Part shown: piece after piece, positions 33,692-45,235 of the stretch | Numbering within the stretch: the first letter of the stretch is position 1 | How the letters are laid out: each line of letters starts with the position of its first letter | NCBI GenBank assembly: GCA_963920635.1 | Contig: OY987299.1 | Coordinates: forward strand, 129,329,373 to 129,393,372 | Length of the DNA: 64,000 nucleotides | Source of the DNA: Pseudeuparius sepicola | Taxonomy: Eukaryota > Arthropoda > Insecta > Coleoptera > Anthribidae | Reading direction: 5' to 3' | Notes under the pieces: generated by a model | Seen by the model: the letters and a program-made list of their open reading frames with translations, nothing else | Told to the model about the DNA's origin: nothing | Database searches by the model: none | Program-made: the position numbers and the translations under genes

Positions 33692-34493
33692 AATCTGTTT
33701 ACGCCACAAATAAATTTTAGAAAATACTGACCTTTTTTATCTCGATGATTACAAAATAACCAGTGGATTACATTGTACTGAGAATACTCCAAACCCTGTT
33801 AGCCACTGTGTGACACTGTGATAAGGATACGATATTTTAAGGATATAGGCTGGTAAAAACAAAATATAATCATTATATAGTTATAGCAAAGTCTAGAGAA
33901 TTAGTCTTTGGTTATAGAGAGGAATAAGTCTGGGTCACTGTTGATATTTTTACATTTTTGAGGTTACACTTGGAATTTCCATGACTAACTACGCCATAGC
34001 CTAAGTGACTTCTTTACAGAAACGTAATTAATTGTGATGCCTTGGCACTAATTCCGATTTCTGACTACCGAAAAATCCGACTTATTTTAATTACAGATAT
34101 TCTTTTGATGCCATTAGACGTGCACCTGATCGAACACAAAATCGAGATCGCTCTTTCGAGATAACGATTCGAGATAAATGGTGCTAATTACGGTACCACC
34201 AATTAAAAAATTCGGTAGTTTGTTTAGCAAAAAAATCGATGTTAATTGGGAATTGTCGATGGTATCTAAGCCGCGGCACCAGAAGGGATCTTTGTGAGCG
34301 GAAAGAGCCTTGGAAAAAAATGATTGAATGATTACTTTTCAAATTAGGTTTCGAAATCTTTTACCGGGCTATTGTCTGAAAAGTCCAGACGCCGTACAAG
34401 CAATTAGATGCGAATCTAAGAAATTTCATACTTAGTTTAATCGAATTAAGATTAGAGCATGTGACTTAAAAATCAGTTCGAGGTAGAGGGTGG
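33692..34493. other. Intergenic; MITE fragment and possible regulatory DNA
   Basis: 33798-33832 resembles part of the 14413-14673 MITE (GTTAGCCACTGTGTGACA, GATAAGGATACGA). 34100-34260 has unusually dense short inverted words (CGAGATAACGATTCGAGAT) and looks single-copy. No gene was seen. Confidence 0.35.
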
Positions 34494-35377
34494 TTCATTA
34501 TAAATTGACACCCCCTTAACTGCTAGTTTTTGAGGTTAGTAAAAAAAGTTTTTGAGAAAAGTTTTAGATACTAATAGGTACAGAGTTTTTTGCGACGCTA
34601 TTGGACTGTGTACAGTGTGTTCTAGAAAGCCGTGGCAGACATAACTCATGTTTTTTTAAATGGAGCACCCTATATATTTTTGCATTTTTTGAAATCTGCT
34701 CATCAAGGCATTTAAAATGGTATTAAACTTTGTGGCATTATCTTTTTTCGTTTTTGAAAAATTCCGTTTTAAAATTTTATACTAAATTTATTTAGCTAGA
34801 ATTTGTGGATCTCGTGATAAAGATCGATGATCGATATAATAACAAACAATATTTGTTTAAAAAGTAATATAGTGAAACTCCAAAATGTTTAGGAACCTTT
34901 TCAAATTTTACTGATCATAAATATTCTCGAAATAACGAATTTCAGGAAAATCGTAAAAGCTCCTAAACATTTTGGAGTTTCACTATGTTACTCTCTTATT
35001 TAAAACAAATATTTTTCGTTACTACATTGATCGTCTATCTTTATCACGAGATCCACAAATTCGAGTTAAATAAATTTAGTATAAAATTTGAATACGGAAC
35101 TTATTAAAAACAGAAAAAGATAATGCCACAAAGTTTAATATTATTTTGATTGCCTTGATGAACAGATTTCAAAAATGCAAAAATATATAGGGTGTTCCAT
35201 TTAAAAAAACATAAGTTATGTCTGCCACAGCTTTCTAGAGCACACTGTATAAAAACCAATAGCGTCACAAAAAACTTTGTATTAGTATGTAAAACTTTTG
35301 TCAAAAACTCTTTTTCTAACCTCAAAAACTAACAAGTTAAGGGGGGGGGTGTCAATTTATAATGAACCACCCTGTAC
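34494..35377. repeat. Foldback element, ~880 bp, near-complete palindrome
   Basis: AGAGGGTGGTTCATTATAAA pairs with TTTATAATGAACCACCCTGT. GCAGACATAACTCATGTTTT pairs with its counterpart at ~35205, and GTGAAACTCCAAAATGTTTA (34874) with TAAACATTTTGGAGTTTCAC (34963). There is almost no loop (centre about 34930). Inner words GCACCCTATATAT (34668) and TATAGGGTGTTCCA (35186) follow the modular pattern. Confidence 0.88.
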
Positions 35378-35898
35378 ATAGTTAAAAACCGAAATTCATA
35401 GCAGTTAATTTGCAAGTGCCCCGGTTTCCTATTTTCATTATTCAGTATATATCTATTTTTTAAGTTATGAAAAACCTGTTTCCGTGGGGTCAGATACGTG
35501 CGCAGAAACAAATAGAATATTACCAAACCTGTATAAGGTTGGAGAAACTGACCTGCTTGAGGAAATAATGCGAGCTTATTGAATCAAATCCACCTGCTGC
35601 GTTTTGAAATCGATATACTTAAGTCGACCCAGCGGTAGGCCAAATTTTTACCGACCACGGTGCTGATAGGTTCAAGTAGGCTTGTGATTTATTAGCACTA
35701 ATGCATAATGGTAAATTTACCTATATCCATTATCTAATGGACGTACCTGTTGTTCATATCTGAGACAGCGGAGAAGCAACCGTTACTAATATTATAAAAC
35801 TTGAAGCCACTTAACAGATGCGGGAACTTTCCCGTTACAATTAAGAAACCCTTAAATCGACCAATTCATCACTGCGTCCTTAGTTCATCTGGGTACTT
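35378..35898. other. Intergenic, nothing recognised
   Basis: Mixed-composition DNA with no gene or repeat seen. Confidence 0.4.
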
Positions 35899-37731
35899 CC
35901 CAAGCAGCATTAAAGTTGCGGTAACTGAGATGGGAACTTTGAATAAGTATTTATTACGTACTTATTACTTAAAAATCGACTTATTAGTTTTTATTACTTA
36001 TATTGAGAAAGTATGAGTAATTACGTAGTAATTATTACCACAAGTTGGAACTTTATGGTTTCAGTACTTCTAAGTAGTTTTTGAAGTATCTGGAACGGAA
36101 TTGTTACTATGCAAAATTACGTTAATGTCACGTTAACTCTAAAGTTATATTCAATGGTCACAATTACTTTATTGTGTTACTTGTTTATCACTTTAAAGTT
36201 TTAATTACTTTATGGTAACGGTGAAAGTAACTTCTACATCTTAGCGACTTTAGAAATACCTCCAAAGTTACGGAACTATATAATCATATTTAAAGTGAAA
36301 TTAACTTTCCCGCTACTCGAGAAAACTACTGTATGGTAAGTTTTACTTCTCACAGTTCTCACTCCATTTTAAAATTACTAAAAAGTTCCAATTACTACAA
36401 AAAAATACTTTAAAGTAACTGTCACTTCTATAGGGACCAAAATGGAAACTACATTTAGTTCCTTATAATCGTTTGAAGGATTGGGTCGTTTTTGCGAAGT
36501 GATGAAAATGTCAGTCATTAGGAAGAAGAAAAATTATAGACACACATTCACATTTTATCGAAAATTAAAGCAGCAGTTGGATGAAACGAATCGAAACACG
36601 AGCACTTGTCTTCAATACAAAATTACAAAACGCTTCTCTTGAGTGGCTACAATTTTAAATATCAATATTTCGAATTATAGCACGAAACAAACACCGGCTG
36701 AAAACAACACTCACATATCAAAATTATAGGTTAAAGTTCCAAATGGAACCTAGTAGTAGCATTCGGAACTTAAACGAGACTTCTGGAACTTTGAAGTTCT
36801 CTTGTAGTAATTGGGACTTTATAGAGTTTAAAATATCTAAAACTAATTTTCGTCTTAAAGGTAAGAATTACCTTAAAGTGAAAAAAGTCTAGTTGCCAGT
36901 TACTACCAGTTAAGTGGCAAAGCCTTCAAACACCCATTTTAAGGTAAATAATACTTAGAAGTAATTACTGAAAATTACGCCATATTTTCTTATAAAATGA
37001 TAGACGCCGCTAATATCAAATGTCAATTTCCTTTGGTACTGAAATAGTTATTTCTTAAAAATTGTCCCAAAAAAGAAAAAATTGAGCAAAAATGAACTCG
37101 TATAACATATAGAAATATTAAAAAAGCATTTTTCAGCATTTTTAGGTAATTTCGCACATTTTCGTAATTTATCCTCCCGATAAAAAAGTGTTAAAACATG
37201 CATTTTGAGAGGGCGCGTTGTTACTTTTCAATCTATCAACGTCATATTTGACAGAAAATTTTCAATCGTTTTAGTTTCTTGAATCTAGCAACGAGAAATA
37301 AATCAGCAATTTAATACCTTTCTTATACCTACCATTATTCATAGATGTAAGTTAAAAATAAATATTAGGTACTTCCATTTTCCACGGTTATTGAAAAATG
37401 ACGGAAGATGCTGGGCTAGAATACTTTTTAATTATTTAGACAAAGACAAAGCGAGGACGCGAATGTAAAGAAGCAAACAAATCCAACAAAGTAGCGGTGA
37501 CCACGCCGCTACGTCTCCACCACGTTGCCGGAACGTAAGCGCGTCGTAGCGGTGTAAGTTGCTAGGTGGTCGCCGTTACGTACCTATCTATCACCCTCAA
37601 AATGTTCCCCATTTTGGTCGCAGGGACGTAATAGGAACGTAGTAATTACGTTCCTATCAGTAGTAATCACAACTTTAAAGTTGCAAACAAAAGTCGCCGG
37701 AACGTAACGGCGACTAAAAATGCTGCTTGGG
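35899..37731. mobile_element. Putative TIR element with CCCAAGCAGCATT ends
   Basis: Begins CCCAAGCAGCATT and ends AATGCTGCTTGGG, an inverted match with one mismatch near the inner edge. No convincing TSD (flanks GGTACTT and TAAGTTT). The terminal 500-700 bp on the left and parts of the right are densely populated with AAAGTT, AACTTT, GTAACTTT and ACTTTAAAGT words in both orientations, resembling subterminal transposase-binding repeats. The ~1.8-kb interior has no transposase frame. Confidence 0.5.
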
Positions 37732-38480
37732 TAAGTTTCTTCTCAAACGCTTTTGGACACCCTTATAAAACTTCACTTTTATTCGTATTGCGCATATCTT
37801 ATAATAAGTATATTACTTGTCTCTCTTTATTCCATTGTGATATTAAAGAATTTCATCTTTATCTTTTGAAACGAATTGGACAGTTCGTTTTCTCAAAGTT
37901 GACATATCATGTTTTGTTTCTTTAAATCGTCCATGTTTGCAATAATTTTGAACATAGAAAAAGAAGACTCGATCTAAGGAGAGCAGTAAATTCACGTGCA
38001 ACTTTTTCTGCATCGGGTGAAATTGGAAAAACTCCAGAAAATTCACGGGCTCTGCGAATATGATGTGTTAACAAATTTTTGATGGAATTAATAATTTTCG
38101 ATTTTTATTTATTTTCATTAAACAGCTATAAATAAATATGATACATAATAATTAATTCATAAGTTTATGTCGAGAAAAGTAACGAAATATATCATAAAAC
38201 AACCTTGTAGTTAATTTTCTTTGATAAATTTAAACCTAACCTATAACAGTAAAAAGCTTAAAATGGCAGTCATTAACCTTTGGTAATAGATTTCACCAAG
38301 GGTTTTATAATGTACCCCACAACTTATATGAAAGTGTGGTTGCTGAAAGTTACGCATACTTTAGGTAACTCTAATCACCAATTTTAGTGACACCTGTAAA
38401 CCTAAGAGCTCAAGCGATACTTTAATAAAACTAAAAGTAAATTTTGCAACTATTGGTAATACAAGTAACCCTTATATCAC
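37732..38480. other. Intergenic, AT-rich
   Basis: No gene seen. Short frames (for example 67 residues on the minus strand at 37843-38046) have no recognisable domain. Confidence 0.4.
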
Positions 38481-38830
38481 GCAGAGTAGCACGCGCATGC
38501 GCATATTCTGTAAAAACGAATGTATGACATAACCTCTAATTTAGTTTTACTACCTGCATCAGAAACATTATTATTGTGATTAGGTGCTGTGTGTGTTTTA
38601 CGAGCAAAATGTCATTTAAAATTGTACACTACAACCACAAGAACCTGGCAAAAATACTTTCTAGTTCATCAGTTGTACCGAGCGCATGGGCAAATTGCAG
38701 AAAGGAATAGAACTATAACTTTTAGAAATTATATTATAGCAGCCTCTTAATTTCGCAGAAGGAAGAAAAAGGTGTTTGGAGTTACCTCTATAAAACCTAG
38801 CCCTGCAGGTTTTATAAAATAGTTTCCAAG
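38481..38830 (+). repeat. Dispersed repeat, contiguous form of 17440-17660 + 20930-21060
   Basis: 38481-38705 matches 17440-17660 and 38706-38830 matches 20930-21060, here joined directly. This locus therefore probably shows an arrangement lacking the insertions at 17660-20930, though a deletion here is also possible. Immediately after it, CATATAACTCGGTTATCAAA is directly repeated (38836 and 38874). Confidence 0.75.
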
Positions 38831-39158
38831 ACCACCATATAACTCGGTTATCAAAATGTTAGTAAGGGGAACTCATATAACTCGGTTATCAAAAAGGTTA
38901 CAAACAATAGTTAGTGACCTTATTATAAACCTATCAGAAACCGGTCAGCTAGAAGACACTTATAAAACTTTAGAAACCTTTAGTTGCTTTTACTACTATT
39001 AACAAGCTGTTATAAAACTAATGGTTAGTAAAGGTAATCCAAAATGTTACTTGGGTATGACATGTCGTTGAGCTCGTCAGGTTTGTCAAGGCAGACGTAT
39101 CCCTCCTCAAATAATTCAAAACCAAAATGGTAACTAAATTTAATTTGAAGGTAATAAC

Positions 39159-40195
39159 CAGGGACTCTTTAAAATAAGGGGACTTAGCATGTCACATAGG
39201 AAAAGTGAAGCCTTGAGGGGAAGTTTGTTCTCTGTCGACTCCAAGGAGACCAGAAGGGGGCTGGTACAAGGTTATGTTATATCATATATGTTATATCATG
39301 TCTAACTGTGTCCACCTCAGGTTTTATGTGACATTCCAATGCCATAGATTCTAAAGGAGGCAAAATATTTCCCATCATAATTCACAATTTTTAACTTTTC
39401 TAACTTCCAGATACTCAAATGTGTCAATTAAAGGTAATGCGGCCGCCTGTTGTAGTAATCCCAATAATTGCAACCAGATTTTTCCTGTATCACCTTTGGT
39501 AATCCTACAATTCCCATTACGTGGCCATTACGTACCTATAAGTAGGTACTTCAAAACAAAAATTGTATTTCGTAAATTTTAAATTAGTAAACAGGTAGCT
39601 TCACTCAGGTATTTTTTTAAAGAGTTTTTATCTACAACTTTTTTTATTTTAAGTTTGTGAGGTACCTACCTTGGGAGAGAAATAAAATCACAAAAATTTT
39701 ATAATAAACACCGAGAAAAACTACATCATTAGAAGTACTAGTCCTAATCTTATTAGTCCATCCCGAAATCTGTGTACAAGGAAAGAAAGTTGAAGTATAC
39801 ATATTACAAATAATGGATTGAGGAACCTGGTAACCAGGTGCAATAGCGACAAATTCTTAAATAAGCAAAATCGGCACTATTGACTTGCCATACTTATTAC
39901 TTAAATTTGTGGAGTTAATTGCTGGAAATCGATTTCAACTATAAAATAAATTGGTTTCATTTGACATTTGACAGTTGCCATTTTCTGTAATTGTAGACAC
40001 AACATTGTCAAGTCTAATTTTTAGAAATCATGGAAACCATTATTAATTTTTACTAACAATCGAAGTACCTGTTATATTTATAGATTCTCCAATAAAATGG
40101 CATACTTGGCATCACTGATACCATTAGAACGAGGAAAGAATAGGCCTCACTTTGGAAAGTATAATGCTGGGTCCCCTTACTTTAAAGAGTCCCTG
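39159..40195. mobile_element. hAT-like element, 1,037 bp, long relative of the 31/34-bp elements
   Basis: Left end CAGGGACTCTTTAAAATAAG then GGGAC. Right end is the complement of CAGGGACTCTTTAAAGTAAG plus GGGAC. A perfect 8-bp TSD GTAATAAC flanks it (39151-39158, 40196-40203). The interior has no transposase frame. It shares its terminal 12-15 bases with the mini-elements at 2310 and 18639, identifying it as a longer non-autonomous member of that family. Confidence 0.88.
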
Positions 40196-40203
40196 GTAAT
40201 AAC

Positions 40204-41521
40204 CAAAACGGACATACCCCAAGGAAAACGTTTCTAAACGTCGCCGGTGACAATTCCCGTCTCAATCGCATTATACCCGGGTGTCAAATAATTTTACTCC
40301 GGTTATTATTACCTTGCGCAGGCCGCGGAACTACTGACCTTTCTCGAACAATGGTCGGACACACGTTGTGCGATTTTTCCCGTCCAAACCGTCCGGATTA
40401 GTGGGCTGTGACCGCGGCTGACTTCACTCCCAAGATTTATCTATCACCTCGTCACCGGCGGTTTGTGAGCGAAGGGAAAAATACGAGCACAATGGCAACG
40501 AACAATTTCTATGCCGTCCTTCATATTTCATCTTTGCGAGAGTGAATTTCTACATGTGTCACGGGGGGGACTTAAAAATGTGCAGCGACGAAATAGTATA
40601 TTTCATTACGAGTCTGGAAATAAAGATTTTTCCGTGCGCGCGTGACAAATTCCCGTGTTCGGCTGCGCCTCACACGAGAAGTCGTGCAAGCACGGAAAAA
40701 TCTATTTCTGGACGTGTAATGAATGATATTTTTTATTATACTTCTTTGAAAACGGAAACTTAAAACATTTTATCGGGATATTATAATAAATTTAATTGAC
40801 AAATAATAAACAATGCAGACAATATAGTGTTTGGTATGTATGATGCGTTTCCATATAGTTACTCACAAATTAATTTAAAGGTGCTTTGTTGTAAATTAGT
40901 TATTGTCAGATAAGGTGAATAAAACGTCAAAAATATTACAGAAATATATCTAAATATTGAAACACTTACGAATTAAAGTACAAAATAGGTACATGTTAAA
41001 TATCAGACAGCATATGTAGAGTTTCTTAAATTTAGTTTACTTTGCTGTATATTTCTATTTTAAAGCCATATATTCGGTATTTTTATTCAGCGCACGGAAA
41101 GTTTTTCCATGCGCTGTTTCCGTGCGCTAGCCAGAAAAACCCCATCTTTCATTATTGCTAAAACAGATGAAAATAAGGTGTTTTCAAAGAAGTATAATAA
41201 AAATAAACATACCTGCGGTGGCTTTTGCTAATGGTCTTGAGGTTTGTGCAATCCTCAAAATTATAATAATTGTTATTTACACGCTTGCTAATATTATTTA
41301 TACTATTTTCCTATATCCAAATACATCAGAAGGTTGCATTTCAAAAATTGATTTCGAGAAAGGTACCTAATCGTTATTATTAATAAATTCATTTTTACGC
41401 TCAATCATTAATGCACCTCTTGGTCAAATATTTGTAATTTCAAACCCCCTGACCTGATGTAAAGAAGACTTATATAATGTTACACCAAAGATTGGAGCGC
41501 GGTTTTTCCGAAACTCCACAT
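40204..41521. other. Intergenic; GC-richer island and a hairpin element
   Basis: 40240-40510 is GC-richer and looks single-copy (GCGCAGGCCGCGGAAC, CCGTCCAAACCGTCCGG). 40598-40727 is a foldback: TTCATTACGAGTCTGGAAAT and AAGATTTTTCCGTGC pair with GCACGGAAAAATCT and ATTTCTGGACGTGTAATGAA. A second small hairpin with CAGCGCACGGAAA/TTTCCGTGCGCT is at about 41089-41129. The remainder is AT-rich. Confidence 0.5.
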
Positions 41522-42874
41522 ATAGACCGTCAAATAGTGACAGATTTAGATGCCCCATTTTCGCATAAAAACCTCGAAGAGGATTGAAAAGTATATCGAT
41601 GTTGAGTAGAATTAAGTTGAAATTTACAAGTGCCCCTAGACCGACACTATATTAAAGACCCGAGCATGACGTCATATTTCATTGTTGTTTACGGACTGGG
41701 GTGGCGCTACTTGACGAAAAAAAATGGCGACTTATTATATGTATGTTATAGGGGTGTATTCTGTGTTTCTGACGTTTAAAATGACCCGAATTTTAAATAT
41801 CCAGCATTATTACGATTTACCTTCTTTTTACGGTAACAAGTTGTCTTTGCATCCAGTATTTGGCAGTTTTATCCTATTAACTAAGCTTCTATAGGTAGAT
41901 TTGTTTGTGATAACATGAAATTTCCATGCACATGAAGAAAATGGTATGCACAGATCATTAGATTTAGACTATTTTGTGGATGATCTGATTAACTAGCTGA
42001 AGAAGCGAAAATTCTAGATATTATTTTGGAAGAGTATTTTGTAACATATTATGCAATAATGAAAATAGAAAATTTTGTTTATAGCTCCAAAGCGAACCAA
42101 TAGTTCTCCATATAAAGAAGAAACTAAAAAATCGAATGCGTTTTATGTTTACTTACACTACAACTAGATATGGAGATAGGTACCAAATATTCTTGTTTGC
42201 TTTTTAGACTCGCTTTTCTTTAGAAAATGTATGGAAATATGCCATGTGAAGATGTCAAATTAGAGGGACGTAACAAACAAATATTTTATTTTATTTTGAA
42301 TATTAAATTCGTTGTTACAGACATATGATTTGCACGTGTTCATTTTATAAAAGATTCTGCAACAATGGTGTTTTAACATTAAACCACCTTGTAAATTTGT
42401 TTCGTCGTGTGGTGCCAGTGGCCATCGCTTGAAACAGCGCTATGCACAATGCACAGGTCTTTAATATACTTAGTGTTGGTCCAGATGGCCTCTAGGGATA
42501 ACCTATTAAGTATGGAACATTTTGTTATGTTTTCCAGGCTAGTGACGCTGTATATTTTCATACTTTCGATGGGCTTGTGTGGCAAAATCGGTCAAAATCT
42601 CGATTTTTCCCTACAAAATTACGCCTTTATTTCAACTCTTTAGCCACCTGCAACCCTCAAGCCTTTGGTTTTCTCAAGCCAGGTTCTAGTAATTAATCAT
42701 TATTTAGTGAACTCGGCTTGCGTGAAAATATGGGCAACAGCTACCTTTTATTTCTAGGAAAATCGAATTTTCCATATGTTATTCCCAGGGGCCACTCGTA
42801 AATTTCCCTTCATTCTACTCAACATCGATGTACTTTTCAACCCGATTCGAGACTGTCACTGTCTGACGGTCTAT
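41522..42874. mobile_element. TIR element with ATAGACCGTC ends, ~1.35 kb
   Basis: ATAGACCGTCAAATAGTGAC at the left pairs with GTCACTGTCTGACGGTCTAT at the right. The similarity extends about 110 bp inward through GTTGAGTAGAAT/ATTCTACTCAAC and CATCGATG. No TSD was found. The interior is AT-rich. It starts with a TATTAAAGACCCGAGCATG block (41652) shared with 10676. No coding domain recognised. Confidence 0.65.
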
Positions 42875-42923
42875 TGTTTTTAGCTTCTAGCACAATCCTG
42901 GCGACTAGGGGACCTGTCCAAAG

Positions 42924-44947
42924 TAGGGTTTCATCAAGTCGAGAAATCTTGACTAGAACGTAATTTCTTGACTTGACTTGAAATTCAAGATCAAGAAATT
43001 AAATATGTCTTGACTCGACGGTTTCTTGAAAGAAAAAGTCCTGACTTGAATTCAAGATTTCTTGAAATTTCTCGAAATTGCTTGAAAAGAAGCAGCGCGC
43101 GAAGTTTATTGTGTTTAAATTCATGGCTCTCAAATCCCGACGTATCCAACTTGTATACGTCCAAGCAGTAGGTATTATTATTTTCTTTTGTTATATTTTG
43201 TACGTTAATTTTTATTTTTTGTTTTGTGTTATAAAAAAGTATTGTTTTGCTTGTTGTATTTTTAAGTTCATTATTATTTTTTTGTTTTGGGTTATAACAT
43301 GAATATGTTTTGTTTGCTGTATTTGTAAGTTCATTTATATTTTTTTGTTTGTGTAATAAAAAGAATATTGTTTTATTTATCATAGTGATAGATTTTTATT
43401 ATGATTAATAAATTTGGTATGCTTTATAGACGTGTTGTTTTATTCATATTAAAATCTAAACTATGCACGTAAGTAAATTGTCATAGGAATTTACCTATAG
43501 CAATTATTATTTTATAGTAACTAATAAATAGTGACCGGATTTTAAGCATTATACTTGTTGTTGAATTTTATAAGCAACCATGATATACAGGGTGTTCCAG
43601 CGGAAACGTAACAGGCTCTATAACGGCCGGGAAATTTTTTTCTTGGAAAAACGCAAAAATAAGTCAATTTTATTTGGCAGGGGGACATCTTTTGGCATAA
43701 AATTGATAGATTTATCTGCAACCCCCTGAGCAGGGGTTGAACCCCTTCGAAAAATTTAAATGGGAAGGGGGTCCAAGTTGCACAACTTTGGAAACGTCTC
43801 TCAATTCTCTATACATCTGCGATCGACTTTTCAAAAAGATACACCGAGTAAAATGCAAAACATTCATTTTCAATTATTGATTGGTATTGTTAAACAATTA
43901 AGCAGAAAGTGGTGGTCGGGGGCCGTAAGTTATAGAAATCATGTTTAGCAACATTATTTTAACGAAAATTTGACAAACGGGGAGGAAATTGAAACTTTAT
44001 TGTAATAAATGCTCAAAATGTTGCCCATTCACTTCCATGCAATAATAAAGATTTTGTTCAAAACGCTGCCGAACATTATGCAACATTTCAGGGGTGATTT
44101 GTCGACATTTGTTTATAATACGGAGACGCAGATCTTTTATTGTTTAACAATACCAGGCAATAATTGAAAATGAATGTTTTGCATTTTACACGCTGTATCT
44201 TTTTGAAACGTCGATCGATTTTCGAAAATCTGGTGCAGGTGTATAGAGAATTGAGAGACGTTTCCGAATGTGTGCAACATGAACCCCCTTCCCATTTAAA
44301 TTTTGTGAAGGGGTCCAACCCCTGCTCAGGGGGTTGCAGATAGATCTATCAATTTTATGCCAAAGGATATCCCCCTGCCAAACAAAATTGACCTATCTTT
44401 GCGTTTTTCCAAGAAAAAATTTTCCCGGCTATTATAGAGCCTGTTACGTTTCCGCTGGAACACCCTGTATTTTATTTCTACACGAATTATGCAAAACTAG
44501 ATATAAGTACCTATACATTCCCACAGTTTTTTTTGTGATTTTTTCCATTTTTTTGCGATTTTTTCCCCGGCTCTAGTAAAGACAGGATTTTAAGCATCAC
44601 GAATTACCCAAAACTAAGTATATTTTGATAGCTGTTTTTGTGCTTATTTTGATTTTTTGAAGTTTTATGCTTTTTTTCCCTTTGTGCTTATTTCAACTTT
44701 TTCACGTATGTTTACATAATTTTTAAACATTTATTTTTGCTTACCTTTTTTGCGCTTTCTTATCCGGTCTCTACTAATAAAACTTAAGTTCAGGAACTTT
44801 AAGAATTTCTTGGTTTCTTGACAAGAAATCTTGATCTTGAAATAGAAAATCTTGACCTGTCTTGGAAACCGTTTCAGATTTCTTGACTTGAAAATTTCCT
44901 GAATACAAGTCAAGATCAAGAAATCTCTTGAAAATTGCGAAACCCTA
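42924..44947. mobile_element. hAT-like element with TAGGGTTTC ends, TSD GTCCAAAG
   Basis: Ends TAGGGTTTC and GAAACCCTA, flanked by a perfect 8-bp GTCCAAAG (42916-42923, 44948-44955). About 150 bp at each end is packed with TTCTTGACTTG / CAAGTCAAGAA words, probably subterminal transposase-binding repeats. The interior holds a foldback (43584-44471) and an AT-rich degenerate tandem (about 43180-43380) whose minus-strand frame of 130 residues is an artefact. No transposase is present. Confidence 0.85.
43584..44471. repeat. Foldback element inside the TAGGGTTTC element
   Basis: TATACAGGGTGTTCCAGCGG pairs with CCGCTGGAACACCCTGTAT. CGTAACAGGCTCTATAACGG and TGGCATAAAATTGATAGAT also pair with complements near 44430 and 44345. 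The inner part CATTCATTTTCAATTATTG is inverted at ~44160. The sequence is GC-richer than its host element. Confidence 0.88.
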
Positions 44948-44955
44948 GTCCAAAG

Positions 44956-45235
44956 TGTCCAACCCGAATCAGCATCCGGACTTGGCGTACACCCGGCACA
45001 ATAATAACTGTGAACTTTCGTGCGGGGCACGGGCACGCCGGTTGCGCAAGCGCCGGCAACGGACCGCGCGCCGGCTTCGGAAAATGACAATGTCGTGCGG
45101 GCGATTTGCATAATGGCGCAAAAACGAGGCAAGGCCGTCCCTGCTCCGCCGCCTGCGGCGTCCCTCACGCGCGTGTGTGGCTGTTTTCGTTCCACAAAGG
45201 CGCATTCCTTCGAAGATCGAGCAAGGTAAATCGAT
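44956..45235. other. CpG-rich island, possible exon or promoter
   Basis: A CpG-dense stretch (GGGCACGGGCACGCCGG, GACCGCGCGCCGGC) directly follows the hAT-like element. A plus frame 45020-45229 (69 residues) has a donor-like AAG-GTAAAT just before its stop. The overlapping minus frames cross the transposon boundary, so they are not genes. No domain recognised. Confidence 0.3.

Noticed and set aside
42991..43383. 130-residue Asn/Lys-rich minus-strand frame
   Set aside because: Produced by an AT-rich degenerate tandem repeat and the TTCTTGACTTG arrays of the surrounding transposon.
44731..45195. 154-residue minus-strand frame
   Set aside because: It crosses the boundary and TSD of the TAGGGTTTC element and joins unrelated DNA; no domain is visible.
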